From Clostridiales bacterium DTU086 (GTDB lineage: Bacteria > Bacillota > DTU086): 47,510 bases of DNA. Below the pieces are notes generated by a model, which saw nothing but the letters and a program-made list of their open reading frames with translations, did no database searches and was not told the origin of the DNA. The position numbers and the translations under genes were made by a program. Below are positions 1 to 9,261 of this stretch, one piece after another (position 1 is the stretch's first letter; every line of letters begins with the position of its first letter). The DNA is taken from the NCBI GenBank assembly GCA_001513335.1, contig LFTO01000005.1, positions 1 to 47,510 of the forward strand, given 5' to 3'.

Positions 1-818
<818 letters not shown>

Positions 819-851
819 TTAAACGACTGCCTCCCTTGAAAAAAACAATTC

Positions 852-1334
852 TTAAACGCGAATATCCAAAATTTCATATTGGAGAACACCTGCGGGAACC
901 TCAACCTCAACGACACTTCCAATTTTCTGTCCCAACACAGCCTTGCCCACGGGTGATTCGTTAGAAATCTTTTTGTCGGAAGGATCAGCTTCCATGGAAC
1001 CCACTATTTCGTATTCTAAAGTATCCCCGAGTTCCAAGTCTTTCAAAACAACAGTGGACCCCAAGGATACTACTTCAGTTGAACGCTCAGATTCGTCAAT
1101 GATTCGGGCATTCCGCAGCTGCTTTTCCAGGGTTAAAATACGCCCTTCAATAAAAGCCTGCTCATTTTTTGCATCATCGTATTCAGAGTTCTCACTAATA
1201 TCGCCAAAGTCAATTGCCTGTTTTATTCTATCGGCAACTTCTTTTCTTTTGACTGTTTTTAAATATTCTAATTCCTCTTCCAGTTTCTTTAATCCTGCTA
1301 TTGTCAATAAAACTTCCTTTTCACCCACAGCCAT
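852..1334 (-). CDS. greA: Transcription elongation factor GreA
   Basis: 160 aa with GreA coiled-coil ([19 protein letters not shown]) and C-terminal FKBP-like domain ([23 protein letters not shown]). Confidence 0.96.
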   Translation of the reverse strand: MAVGEKEVLLTIAGLKKLEEELEYLKTVKRKEVADRIKQAIDFGDISENSEYDDAKNEQAFIEGRILTLEKQLRNARIIDESERSTEVVSLGSTVVLKDLELGDTLEYEIVGSMEADPSDKKISNESPVGKAVLGQKIGSVVEVEVPAGVLQYEILDIRV

Positions 1335-1408
1335 CTCTCCTCGAATTGAAATGCCAAGGACATATTATGAAAAAAATACAGAGTTAATGCCTGTATCCAT
1401 CATAATAA

Positions 1409-1451
1409 GCACTGTAAACCCGGAAAGCCAGTGCTTCAAGGCTTACAGTGC
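1409..1451. repeat. Inverted repeat/hairpin upstream of greA
   Basis: GCACTGTAAACC (1409-1420) and GGCTTACAGTGC (1440-1451) are complementary with one mismatch; ~19 nt loop. Confidence 0.6.
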
Positions 1452-1601
1452 CGTCCTCCATTATTAAAAAGGTGAGTGCAAAAAAGAAAAATTATTACAT
1501 TAAGTTACCAAGTTAAAAGATATTATATAGACCTTGATATTTGTTGTCAAGAATTAAAGTGTCCGCCGGGGGAATACTACCTTCGTGAAAAAAGAATTCC
1601 C

Positions 1602-2693
1602 CTAGCCAATTCCTGCTGTAGACGCCCCATGGCCGGCGTTATCCCTTATGGAACGGATTTCTTCCGCAGTAACAGGTTTTTCAAAACTCCTAAGCCCTGC
1701 AAGCTTAAAACCGTGTTTTTCCCCCAATTTATAAATCTCATCCACCTGTTCAAAGGTTAGGGACCTGCCGAGAGTATAACTCTCAAACCTGTTTTCCATA
1801 GCCAAAATCATTGTTTCCGCAATACATGCCAGGGTAACGTCAGGCGGGTAACCCAGATTGAGATTGGTTGTTACTTTCCCCGGTACCTGGACCAGACCTC
1901 CTTCTATTACCAAAACATCTTTCCTGGCACCGGCAACCCGAAGAGAAACATCCCGCGGCCGGGCAACGTCACAGACAACACACCCCGGGGGGAGGTCTTC
2001 AGGCTGGATGATATCACCCCCAGAAGACGTCACAGTAATGACTATCTGGGCACTCTTGAGAGCCTTTTTTAGATTATTGGTGATTTTTACTGCCTGGCCT
2101 GTTTGGTGCATAATGCTTCTGGCAAGGTTATCCAGCTTTGTCCTGTCTCTGGCAATCAGGGTAAGGTATTTGCACTCCCTGGAAACCAGATGGGAGCACA
2201 CCGCACCAATGGCGCCGGTAGCACCAATTACAACCACGTGGGCTTCTGCAATATCGATGCCCATTTTAGCCGCAGCCTCCTTAGTACCCTCCATAGCCAT
2301 GGCTACAGTATAACTGTTGCCTGTAGTAACGGGAATTTTCAGCTGCTGCGCTATCGTAATGCCAGCGTCTGCGACTACGGAAGTCATAGCACCAAGGCCA
2401 ACGATACCTGCCCCCGCCTTTTCCGCAACTCTTCCCGCTTTGATAATCTTCTGCACAACGTAATGTTCCGGAAAACTCAGCATCTGTTCTGTTGTCAAAG
2501 GACAGCCGATAAAAATGCCAGAAATAGTCCTGCCCGTTGACTGGGATTTTATACCTTCAATTTTGGAATACTTAAAGGCAGGAAGTCGTGAAAACCATTT
2601 TTCAACAAATTCCCTGGGCAGCCTCTTTGTACCTTTAAACCTGGTTACAATGTCGTTGACATTCATTGGATGTATAATAAACGCAAAATCCAT
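1602..2693 (-). CDS. Acyl-ACP reductase (AAR)-like / shikimate dehydrogenase-like Rossmann protein
   Basis: 363 aa. Full-length similarity to cyanobacterial AAR as recalled: TTGNSYT..EAAAKMGIDIAEAHVVVIGATGAIG vs TTGNTHT..EAAAKTLGIDITQATVAVVGATGDIG; C-terminal LACIAETMILAMENRFESYTLGRSLTFEQVDEI..HGFKLAGL vs [42 protein letters not shown]. RBS-like AGGAGGG before ATG. Confidence 0.8.
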   Translation of the reverse strand: MDFAFIIHPMNVNDIVTRFKGTKRLPREFVEKWFSRLPAFKYSKIEGIKSQSTGRTISGIFIGCPLTTEQMLSFPEHYVVQKIIKAGRVAEKAGAGIVGLGAMTSVVADAGITIAQQLKIPVTTGNSYTVAMAMEGTKEAAAKMGIDIAEAHVVVIGATGAIGAVCSHLVSRECKYLTLIARDRTKLDNLARSIMHQTGQAVKITNNLKKALKSAQIVITVTSSGGDIIQPEDLPPGCVVCDVARPRDVSLRVAGARKDVLVIEGGLVQVPGKVTTNLNLGYPPDVTLACIAETMILAMENRFESYTLGRSLTFEQVDEIYKLGEKHGFKLAGLRSFEKPVTAEEIRSIRDNAGHGASTAGIG

Positions 2694-2699
2694 CTTTGA

Positions 2700-3641
2700 T
2701 CAGCCCTCCTGAACTTTCAACCTGGTTGTTGACCACTTCCTGCTAAAATCTACAATCCGCGGGAGGAAACCTATTTTATCCAGCATATTGGAGTAATCTT
2801 CAGGGGAAATGCTGTCTACCGGTTTCTGCAGAAATGCCACCAACAGAGCCTCCATCACATTTGTCCCAAAAGACCGCCCATTAAGTTCGGGCGTGGTGGT
2901 GATCAATTTAGCCGTTCCTGCCTGCTGCAGAATATCTACGTCTTTTTTGGTAACAGTATTCGTGATAATTATTTTTCCATCCAGCCGCTCAGGCATATGT
3001 CTTTTTATGTAGAGAAAGTCCCCGGCAATAATATCCGCTTTCTCGTAGTATTTAAAAAATTCAGGGTTGGGTCTGCTCTCCTGTTTTCCTGTGGGATAGA
3101 TATATTTTGTAGGCAGAGTGCTTACAACAGGTGCCAGCATACGGGCCAGCTTGTCCAGTTTTGCCAGGGAATAAATGGGATAGTCTATCCCCACACTGAA
3201 TATAAGGTCCCCCAAGGTTAGATTTGCCCTGCAGGCTGTTAACTCCTCAGCCATTCCAAAACGATCTACCGCACAAACCAAAAGGACATTGCGCCCCTCA
3301 AAGGATACCTGTCCTGAACTGGCAAGGTACTTGATTACCTTTCTTTCCAGGGTATTTTTTAATCCTGTACCATCAACAATGGGAGTAATCTTCACAGCGG
3401 AAGCCATCTTCCTTCCATCCCGAAGTATATATCTTCTGTTGCCTGCATGAATGTATATGTCAATGCCCCCAATACCGAAGGCATCAACTTTACCATCCAG
3501 CTCTTGCAGGAGGGAAATAGCCCTGGATAAATCTCCGTCCGTACCTATCCTTTCAATCTCAACGGTTTCTCCCATAATTTCTGCTGTTACTTTATGGTTT
3601 CTTTCTGATGCCCCTAGACTTACGCTGACAATTCTCTTCAC
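2700..3641 (-). CDS. Conserved protein of the type annotated 'quinate 5-dehydrogenase' in Peptococcaceae; function unknown
   Basis: VKRIVSVSLGASERNHKVTAEIMGETVEIERIGTDGDLSRAISLLQELDGKVDAFGIGGIDIY...; probable GTG start at 3641 with GGAGG 7 nt upstream (ORF track extends to 3674). Confidence 0.7.
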   Translation of the reverse strand: MKRIVSVSLGASERNHKVTAEIMGETVEIERIGTDGDLSRAISLLQELDGKVDAFGIGGIDIYIHAGNRRYILRDGRKMASAVKITPIVDGTGLKNTLERKVIKYLASSGQVSFEGRNVLLVCAVDRFGMAEELTACRANLTLGDLIFSVGIDYPIYSLAKLDKLARMLAPVVSTLPTKYIYPTGKQESRPNPEFFKYYEKADIIAGDFLYIKRHMPERLDGKIIITNTVTKKDVDILQQAGTAKLITTTPELNGRSFGTNVMEALLVAFLQKPVDSISPEDYSNMLDKIGFLPRIVDFSRKWSTTRLKVQEG

Positions 3642-3670
3642 AGTCTCGCCTCCTGTTAAAATAAGCCCAA

Positions 3671-4195
3671 TCATTCCATGATATATTTGATGATTTCCCT
3701 AATCTCATCTACTGATACGTACCTGTCGCCCTCAATGGGTGATTTTCCGATTTCTACTCCAATTACTTCTTTGTCAAGGAGAGCCTGACACAGCTTAATG
3801 CGGTAATTTGAACCAATAGTTACGACTATGTCGCAGGTCCTTAAATTTGTGATTATGTTCATGATTGAGTTCAGCAGATCGACACCGCTGGTTCCCTCAA
3901 CAAATTCCCACCTTTCTTTGTCAGTCAACAACAGGGTGTATTCAACACCCTCTTCAACAAGCATCTTCTCCAATTCTTCCTTATTCTCAATGGGAAACCC
4001 AACTACAGCAATTCTCCGCCCTTTGCGTATCTCGCCCAGTCTTTCCAGCCTGGAAATAAAAGGGCGGTCAATATGTAGTCTTTGGGCCACTTCCTGCTGG
4101 GAATAGCCTTTAACCCTAAGTCGGAATATATCCTCAATGATACCAGACACCTTTTCCGTGCTGATGAGTTTATTCCCAATACGTATAATGCGCAT
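3671..4195 (-). CDS. HTH domain-containing transcriptional regulator, uncharacterised
   Basis: MRIIRIGNKLISTEKVSGIIEDIFRLRVKGYSQQEVAQRLHIDRPFISRLERLGEIRKGRRIAVVGFPIEN...; HTH motif YSQQEVAQRLHIDRPFISRLER; ATG at 4195 preceded by AAAAGGGG. Confidence 0.75.
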   Translation of the reverse strand: MRIIRIGNKLISTEKVSGIIEDIFRLRVKGYSQQEVAQRLHIDRPFISRLERLGEIRKGRRIAVVGFPIENKEELEKMLVEEGVEYTLLLTDKERWEFVEGTSGVDLLNSIMNIITNLRTCDIVVTIGSNYRIKLCQALLDKEVIGVEIGKSPIEGDRYVSVDEIREIIKYIME

Positions 4196-4225
4196 CTCAA
4201 GTCCCCTTTTTAAGTATTTCCCAAA

Positions 4226-4247
4226 TGTGCACAAAATTGTATACACA
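4226..4247. promoter_or_regulatory. Imperfect palindrome, candidate operator upstream of the HTH gene
   Basis: TGTGCACAAAATTGTATACACA matches its reverse complement at 16 of 22 positions; lies ~30 nt upstream of the HTH start codon. Confidence 0.35.
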
Positions 4248-4340
4248 AGCCTAGGTAAATTCTACCTCTCCCTGTCCTTCTTTTCAAATCTCCTCCCCGG
4301 AGAATATCAAGGACCTTACCTCAAATTTACATAAAAAGAA

Positions 4341-4358
4341 GCACGTGGATTACCGTGC
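4341..4358 (-). terminator. Terminator-like hairpin (minus strand) upstream of the HTH-led cassette
   Basis: Minus strand reads GCACGGTAATCCACGTGCTTCTTTTTATG: GCACG/CGTGC stem followed by a T-rich run. Confidence 0.4.
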
Positions 4359-4566
4359 CTGTTAAACTCTAATTTATCCGGTTAATTTACCCTGGTATGA
4401 AAAAGGCTTTCCAATGGACTTGCAAAATTTTGTCCAATAGATAATACTTTGAATAATGCTGCTTCAGCAGGCTGATATTCTGCAAAATAAAAAAGTCCCG
4501 TATTGATAATTTCATGTGGAATTATTAATGGTGTTCCAATCGTTGAAACAGTATTCGGAGGATAGT

Positions 4567-5268
4567 ATGGATCCCAGAAAATTTTTTACCGGTCTCAGAA
4601 AAACTTTTCCCTTTATGGTAGGGCTTATACCCTTTGGACTGGCTTATGGGATAATGGGGGCCCAGGCGGGCTTAAATTTAGCCGAAATTATGTTTATGTC
4701 CGTTGTAGTTTTTGCAGGTTCCGCTCAATTTATGGCTGTTGAAATGATCAGTCAAAATATTGGGATTGTATTTATTGCTTTTTCCACCCTCTTAATCAAC
4801 CTGCGGCATATTCTAATGGGGCTGTCTTTATCCCCGTATCTCAGCAGGCTGAGGGCCCGCTGGTTATACATCCTTGCCTTTGGAATGGTGGACGAGACTT
4901 ATGCAGTTACAATAGATTACTATCAAAAGGGTGCCGGGGATTCAGGCAATCCCTATTTCATGCTGGGTTCCTCTGCAGGAATTTATTTTTCCTGGTTACT
5001 AACCTCATTTATTGGGGCTATTTTAGGCAGTTCAATACAGGACCCGTTGGCCTGGGGATTAGATTTTGCCATGCCGGCAACATTTTTAAGCATCCTTATT
5101 CCTCAAATCAAATCCATGAGGATGCTTCTTGTAATGCTGATTTCCGGGGTATCCGCCGTGGCTTTTTTGCTGTTAATTCCCGGAAAGTGGTATATCATTA
5201 TGGCTACCCTTTTGGCCGTTGCAGCAGGGACCACTATGGAAATAGTACAGGAAAGAAGGTCTTCCTAA
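4567..5268 (+). CDS. azlC: AzlC family branched-chain amino acid permease, large subunit
   Basis: FPFMVGLIPFGLAYGIMGAQAGLNLAEIMFMSVVVFAGSAQFMAVEMI... is typical AzlC; GGAGGATAGT precedes ATG 4567 (ORF track starts 4516). Confidence 0.9.
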   Translation: MDPRKFFTGLRKTFPFMVGLIPFGLAYGIMGAQAGLNLAEIMFMSVVVFAGSAQFMAVEMISQNIGIVFIAFSTLLINLRHILMGLSLSPYLSRLRARWLYILAFGMVDETYAVTIDYYQKGAGDSGNPYFMLGSSAGIYFSWLLTSFIGAILGSSIQDPLAWGLDFAMPATFLSILIPQIKSMRMLLVMLISGVSAVAFLLLIPGKWYIIMATLLAVAAGTTMEIVQERRSS

Positions 5269-5589
5269 ATGGAAACAAAATATGTAATCTTAATACTGCT
5301 TATGGGATTAGTGACCTATTTAACAAGGGTTAGTTTTTTTCTTTTGTCCAGGAAAGTTAAACTGCCGGATCTGGTTTTCCGGTCCCTGAAATATATCCCT
5401 GTAGCAATCCTGGCAACCTTAATATTTCCCGGGATATTTGTTCCCAATAAAGAATTGGATATTGCCATTACAAACCCATATATCTGGGCTGCCTTAATTA
5501 CCGCTGGCACCTTAATAATCAGTAAAAATTCCCTTGCAGGTATAGTTCTGGGTATAGCCTCACTGGTGGTATTGCGGACAGTGATTTAA
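5269..5589 (+). CDS. azlD: AzlD family branched-chain amino acid transport protein
   Basis: 106 aa, METKYVILILLMGLVTYLTRVSFFLLSRKVKLPDLVFRSLKYIPVAILATLIFPGI; immediately follows azlC. Confidence 0.88.
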   Translation: METKYVILILLMGLVTYLTRVSFFLLSRKVKLPDLVFRSLKYIPVAILATLIFPGIFVPNKELDIAITNPYIWAALITAGTLIISKNSLAGIVLGIASLVVLRTVI

Positions 5590-5733
5590 AACACTGCATT
5601 TTAACCCCGGGTTTCTGCGCCTGTCATAACCCAAAAAAACAGTGAAAGAATAACGGGCAGTAATTGTGAATAAATTTCAAGAGCCTGAGGGAAACAGCAA
5701 TAAAAGAAACCAATAATCAAAGGGAGGCAAGCT

Positions 5734-6462
5734 ATGTTTTACGATGAAATTGCCCAATATTACGACCTGATTTTTCCTGCCGGGAAAGCACAGGTAAGTT
5801 TTCTTACGGAAATTGCCGGCAGGCCCCCAAAGAATGTTTTGGATATTGCCTGCGGAACAGGGACATATGCCATTGAACTTGCCAAGGAAGGTTATTCTGT
5901 GACAGCTGTTGATCTAGATGCAGAAATGATAGAGGTATTGAAGAAAAAGACTCTGGACTCTAACCTGGGAACAAAAATTAACCCCATTCAGGGAAACATG
6001 CTGGAACTTCCTCAAAGGCTGAATACCAAATACGATTTAGCCTTTTGCATTGGCAATTCTCTGGTTCACCTGGACGGGGAAAAAGAATTAGAGGAGTTTC
6101 TTTCCGGCATTAAAAGCCTGCTGGTTGACAGGGGACACCTGGTAATTCAAATTATCAATTACGACAGGATTTTGAAAAAAAACATTAAATCCCTCCCTAC
6201 CATTGAAGTAAAGGACAAAGGACTTAAGTTTCACCGCCTGTACCGTTATGACACAAAAATCAATAAAATCCTCTTTAAAACAATTTTAGAGGTACCGGGG
6301 AACGTCATTGAAAATGAAATCCCCCTGTACCCCCTGCTATCCGGTGACCTGGAAACTCTGTTACAAAATAGCGGTTTTACGAATATTCAAGTGTTCGGAG
6401 ATTTTCAAAAATCAGAATTTCAAAAGGACAGCTCTTACAGTTTAGTAGTATGTGCCTCCTAA
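5734..6462 (+). CDS. Class I SAM-dependent methyltransferase
   Basis: Motif I VLDIACGTGTYAIELAKEGYSVTAVDLDAEMIEV; AGGGAGGC RBS. Confidence 0.9.
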   Translation: MFYDEIAQYYDLIFPAGKAQVSFLTEIAGRPPKNVLDIACGTGTYAIELAKEGYSVTAVDLDAEMIEVLKKKTLDSNLGTKINPIQGNMLELPQRLNTKYDLAFCIGNSLVHLDGEKELEEFLSGIKSLLVDRGHLVIQIINYDRILKKNIKSLPTIEVKDKGLKFHRLYRYDTKINKILFKTILEVPGNVIENEIPLYPLLSGDLETLLQNSGFTNIQVFGDFQKSEFQKDSSYSLVVCAS

Positions 6463-6471
6463 AAGACACGG

Positions 6472-7650
6472 TTAAATAACTTCAATGACAGCTGCGTAAA
6501 AACGGCAGGCATCTATAATCTTACTTATTTCACAGTGCTCATCTCGCATGTGGGCCAACTTGTACTCTCCGGGGCCAAACCCAATAGTAGGAATACCCAT
6601 AGACACCGGGGTAATGGCATTAGTCCCGAAATCCCAGAAATCGTAGCGCTCCGGAGGGCTTCCAAAGACATTCTGGTAAGCTGTATCAAAAGCCAGTTTT
6701 AACGGGTGATTCTCTTCAATCTTCCATGGGGCGTGCATCGGCTCGTAAATTAGCTCTTTGCCTTTCCATGTAGTGTGCCGCAAAGTGCCCACTTCCCATT
6801 CGGCACCTGTACCCTCAACCAGTTCATCCATCTCCCGCCTTACATTGTCCAGAGTATCCCCCAAATTGATACGGCGGTCCAAATAAATAGAGCATTCGCT
6901 GGGCACCGCATTAAGGGAAGCGCTGACACAGGAAATATCGGAAAGGACAATAGTGCCCCGGGGAGATTTCGTCATTAGCTTTTGGTTCAGCTTTTCTACC
7001 CGGGTAATTATTTCAGCCATTTTGTAAACGGCATTGACGCCTTTTTCCGGGGCAGAACCGTGGGCAGATACACCCTTTGTTTTTACCCGGATTTGGGCTT
7101 TTCCGGTATGTCCCAGGGTAATAATATTGTCCGAGGGCTCACAGATAATGCAGTAATCAGGCCTGATGCCCGTTTCCTCATAGAACATTTTCAGGTTTTC
7201 CCCGTCACAGTATTCTTCGCATACTGTTCCGGTTACATAGACTGTTTTTCCCTCAAGAAGTCCTGCTTCTTTGGCAACTGCCGCCCCGAAGACCGAGGCA
7301 CAGAATGCCGATTTCATATCCACTGAACCCCGGCCCCAGATACTGCCCTGGTAAATCTCTCCGGAAAAGGGCGGGACCTGCCAGAGGTCAGCATCGTCCA
7401 CCTCAACAGTATCAAGGTGGGAATCAAAGTGAATGATTCTGCTCCCGTTTCCTACACGTCCTACCACATTACCCGTTGAGTCGATAAATACTTCATCAAA
7501 GCCCAGTTCCCGCATTTTTGACCCGGCAAGGGTAACCATATCCCCTTCCTGGTTGGAATAGCTGCGGGTTTGTACAGCCTTCTGGCAGAATGCAACCAGG
7601 TCAGCAGTGTATTTAGCTGCCAGGGCTGAAATCTTTTCATTTAACACCAT
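6472..7650 (-). CDS. M20 family metallopeptidase, YgeY-like (selenium metabolism-linked hydrolase family)
   Basis: HFDSHLDTVEVDD, GRGSVDMKSAF, CEEYCDGENLK, HGSAPEKGVNA metal-binding and dimerisation motifs; start reassigned to MVLNEK at 7650 with GGAGG RBS. Confidence 0.85.
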   Translation of the reverse strand: MVLNEKISALAAKYTADLVAFCQKAVQTRSYSNQEGDMVTLAGSKMRELGFDEVFIDSTGNVVGRVGNGSRIIHFDSHLDTVEVDDADLWQVPPFSGEIYQGSIWGRGSVDMKSAFCASVFGAAVAKEAGLLEGKTVYVTGTVCEEYCDGENLKMFYEETGIRPDYCIICEPSDNIITLGHTGKAQIRVKTKGVSAHGSAPEKGVNAVYKMAEIITRVEKLNQKLMTKSPRGTIVLSDISCVSASLNAVPSECSIYLDRRINLGDTLDNVRREMDELVEGTGAEWEVGTLRHTTWKGKELIYEPMHAPWKIEENHPLKLAFDTAYQNVFGSPPERYDFWDFGTNAITPVSMGIPTIGFGPGEYKLAHMRDEHCEISKIIDACRFYAAVIEVI

Positions 7651-7674
7651 ATTCCCTCCTCGAAGGTGCCGGCA

Positions 7675-7729
7675 GGGACATGCCCTTGACACATACCTGT
7701 CAAAGGACACACACCCGATTTTCTGTCCC
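7675..7729. repeat. Nested inverted repeat between PLP enzyme and YgeY-like gene
   Basis: GGGACA (7675-7680)...TGTCCC (7724-7729) enclosing TTGACA-CATACC-TGTCAA (7686-7703). Confidence 0.5.
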
Positions 7730-9216
7730 TATATTACACCAACGGCATCATTAAACTGGCAGATCAGTTTATCGATTTCAGCAGCCTGCCCGTGGATGCC
7801 GCCCCAGTAATTGTCGTAGTCATACCACTGGGCGTTCAGCTCGGACAGTTCGCGGCCCTGCTGCTCAATCCATGTGTAGTATTTCAAATTGTGAATACGC
7901 TTCTTTTCGGGATATGTCAGTTCCAGCAGGTTATCGGTGCCCTGTCCAAGCATAGAGCGGGCATGGTCCACAGCGGCCCTTGTCCTGCTATACGAACCCA
8001 ACCTTTCATTCAGCTCGGCAATCCGGCTGGCATACATCTCCGCGCTGTCGGTAAGGACTGTGGCGATTACATCCTTTTCAGTCAGCTCGTAGTATTTTGC
8101 AAACTTAACGGCGCAGAGAACATTAGCAATGCCTGAAATGCCCAGCAGGGAGAGAGCTTCAACCAAATCAGCATCGACGCCTGCTTCCTCAATTAGGTAT
8201 TCCCTGCCCTTTTCGTCGTTGAAGAGCCGCAGCAGGTTCAGGCTGTCTGCATCATCAATGGCAATAACCATATCGGTATTTTTTACATTGTGGACCCACG
8301 GCACATGCTTGTCACCAATGCCTTCGATGCGGTGGTCCCCGTAGCCGTTAAGGAGCAGGGTAGGACATTGGAGGGCTTCACCTACCGCCACCTGGCTTCC
8401 TGGAAAGACTTCTTTTAAATAATCTCCCGCACCGGTGGTACCTGCAGAACCGCTGGTAAAGCAGCACCCGGCAAAGCGCCCGCCAACTTCCCGTACAGCT
8501 TCTTCAATAGCGGGACCGGTAACGGTGTAATGCCAAAGGTGATTGCCCATTTCCTCAAACTGGTTGAAGATGACCACATCACTGCGGGTATTTCTTAACT
8601 CCCAGGTTTTATCAAAAATTTCTTTTACATTGCTTTCGCAGCCCGGTGTGGCTATAACCTCTCCGGCAACCTGGGAAAGCCATTCAAAACGCTCCCGGCT
8701 CATTCCCTGGGGCAAAATGGCAATGGACTCACAACCCAGGAGAGCAGAGTTGTATGCTCCGCCGCGGCAGTAGTTTCCTGTGGAAGGCCAGACAGCTTTA
8801 TGATAGGTGGGATCAAACTGTCCCGTTACCAGGCGGGGAACAAGACAGCCAAAGCTGGCCCCAACCTTATGGCAGCCGGTAGGGAACCACTTGCCCACAA
8901 GGGCAACAATTTTAGCCTTCACCCCCGTCAGCTCTTCCGGCAGCACAATATAGTTAACCCCTCCGAAAAGGCCTCCCTTTTCCTTGGGTTCGTTTTTCCA
9001 TGTAATGCGGAAAAGGTTGCGGGAATTAATGTCCCAAAGACCGATATCTTTAAGAGAAGCCCTTATTTTTTCAGGGATGTCTTCAGGATGAGCCATTTGG
9101 TGCAGCGTAGGAATTACAATGTTTCTTTCCCTGGCACGTTTAATGTTGCGTTCCAGGGCAGCTTCGTTTTTCGTCAGGTCTATCACAGCACTCCCCCCAA
9201 AAACTTTTTTGTACAA
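7729..9216 (-). CDS. PLP-dependent enzyme (cysteine synthase/threonine dehydratase-like fold type II)
   Basis: 495 aa; GKWFPTGCHKVGASFGCLVPRL (candidate PLP lysine), WPSTGNYCRGGAYNSALLGCESIAILPQGMS, TSGSAGTTGAGDYLK phosphate-binding loop. Confidence 0.8.
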   Translation of the reverse strand: MYKKVFGGSAVIDLTKNEAALERNIKRARERNIVIPTLHQMAHPEDIPEKIRASLKDIGLWDINSRNLFRITWKNEPKEKGGLFGGVNYIVLPEELTGVKAKIVALVGKWFPTGCHKVGASFGCLVPRLVTGQFDPTYHKAVWPSTGNYCRGGAYNSALLGCESIAILPQGMSRERFEWLSQVAGEVIATPGCESNVKEIFDKTWELRNTRSDVVIFNQFEEMGNHLWHYTVTGPAIEEAVREVGGRFAGCCFTSGSAGTTGAGDYLKEVFPGSQVAVGEALQCPTLLLNGYGDHRIEGIGDKHVPWVHNVKNTDMVIAIDDADSLNLLRLFNDEKGREYLIEEAGVDADLVEALSLLGISGIANVLCAVKFAKYYELTEKDVIATVLTDSAEMYASRIAELNERLGSYSRTRAAVDHARSMLGQGTDNLLELTYPEKKRIHNLKYYTWIEQQGRELSELNAQWYDYDNYWGGIHGQAAEIDKLICQFNDAVGVI

Positions 9217-9261
9217 CCATATGCTATTCTATCAAACTCCTGTTAGGAATGGTGAACAATC

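Noticed and set aside
1858-2540. Plus-strand ORFs of 145-151 aa antisense to the AAR-like gene
   Set aside because: Shadow ORFs of a well-supported minus-strand gene; compositionally implausible and no family resemblance.
5734-6462. Considered whether the methyltransferase plus azlCD forms a modification/defence island
   Set aside because: azlCD are ordinary transporter genes, the methyltransferase is a generic small-molecule class I type, and no nuclease or toxin partner is present.
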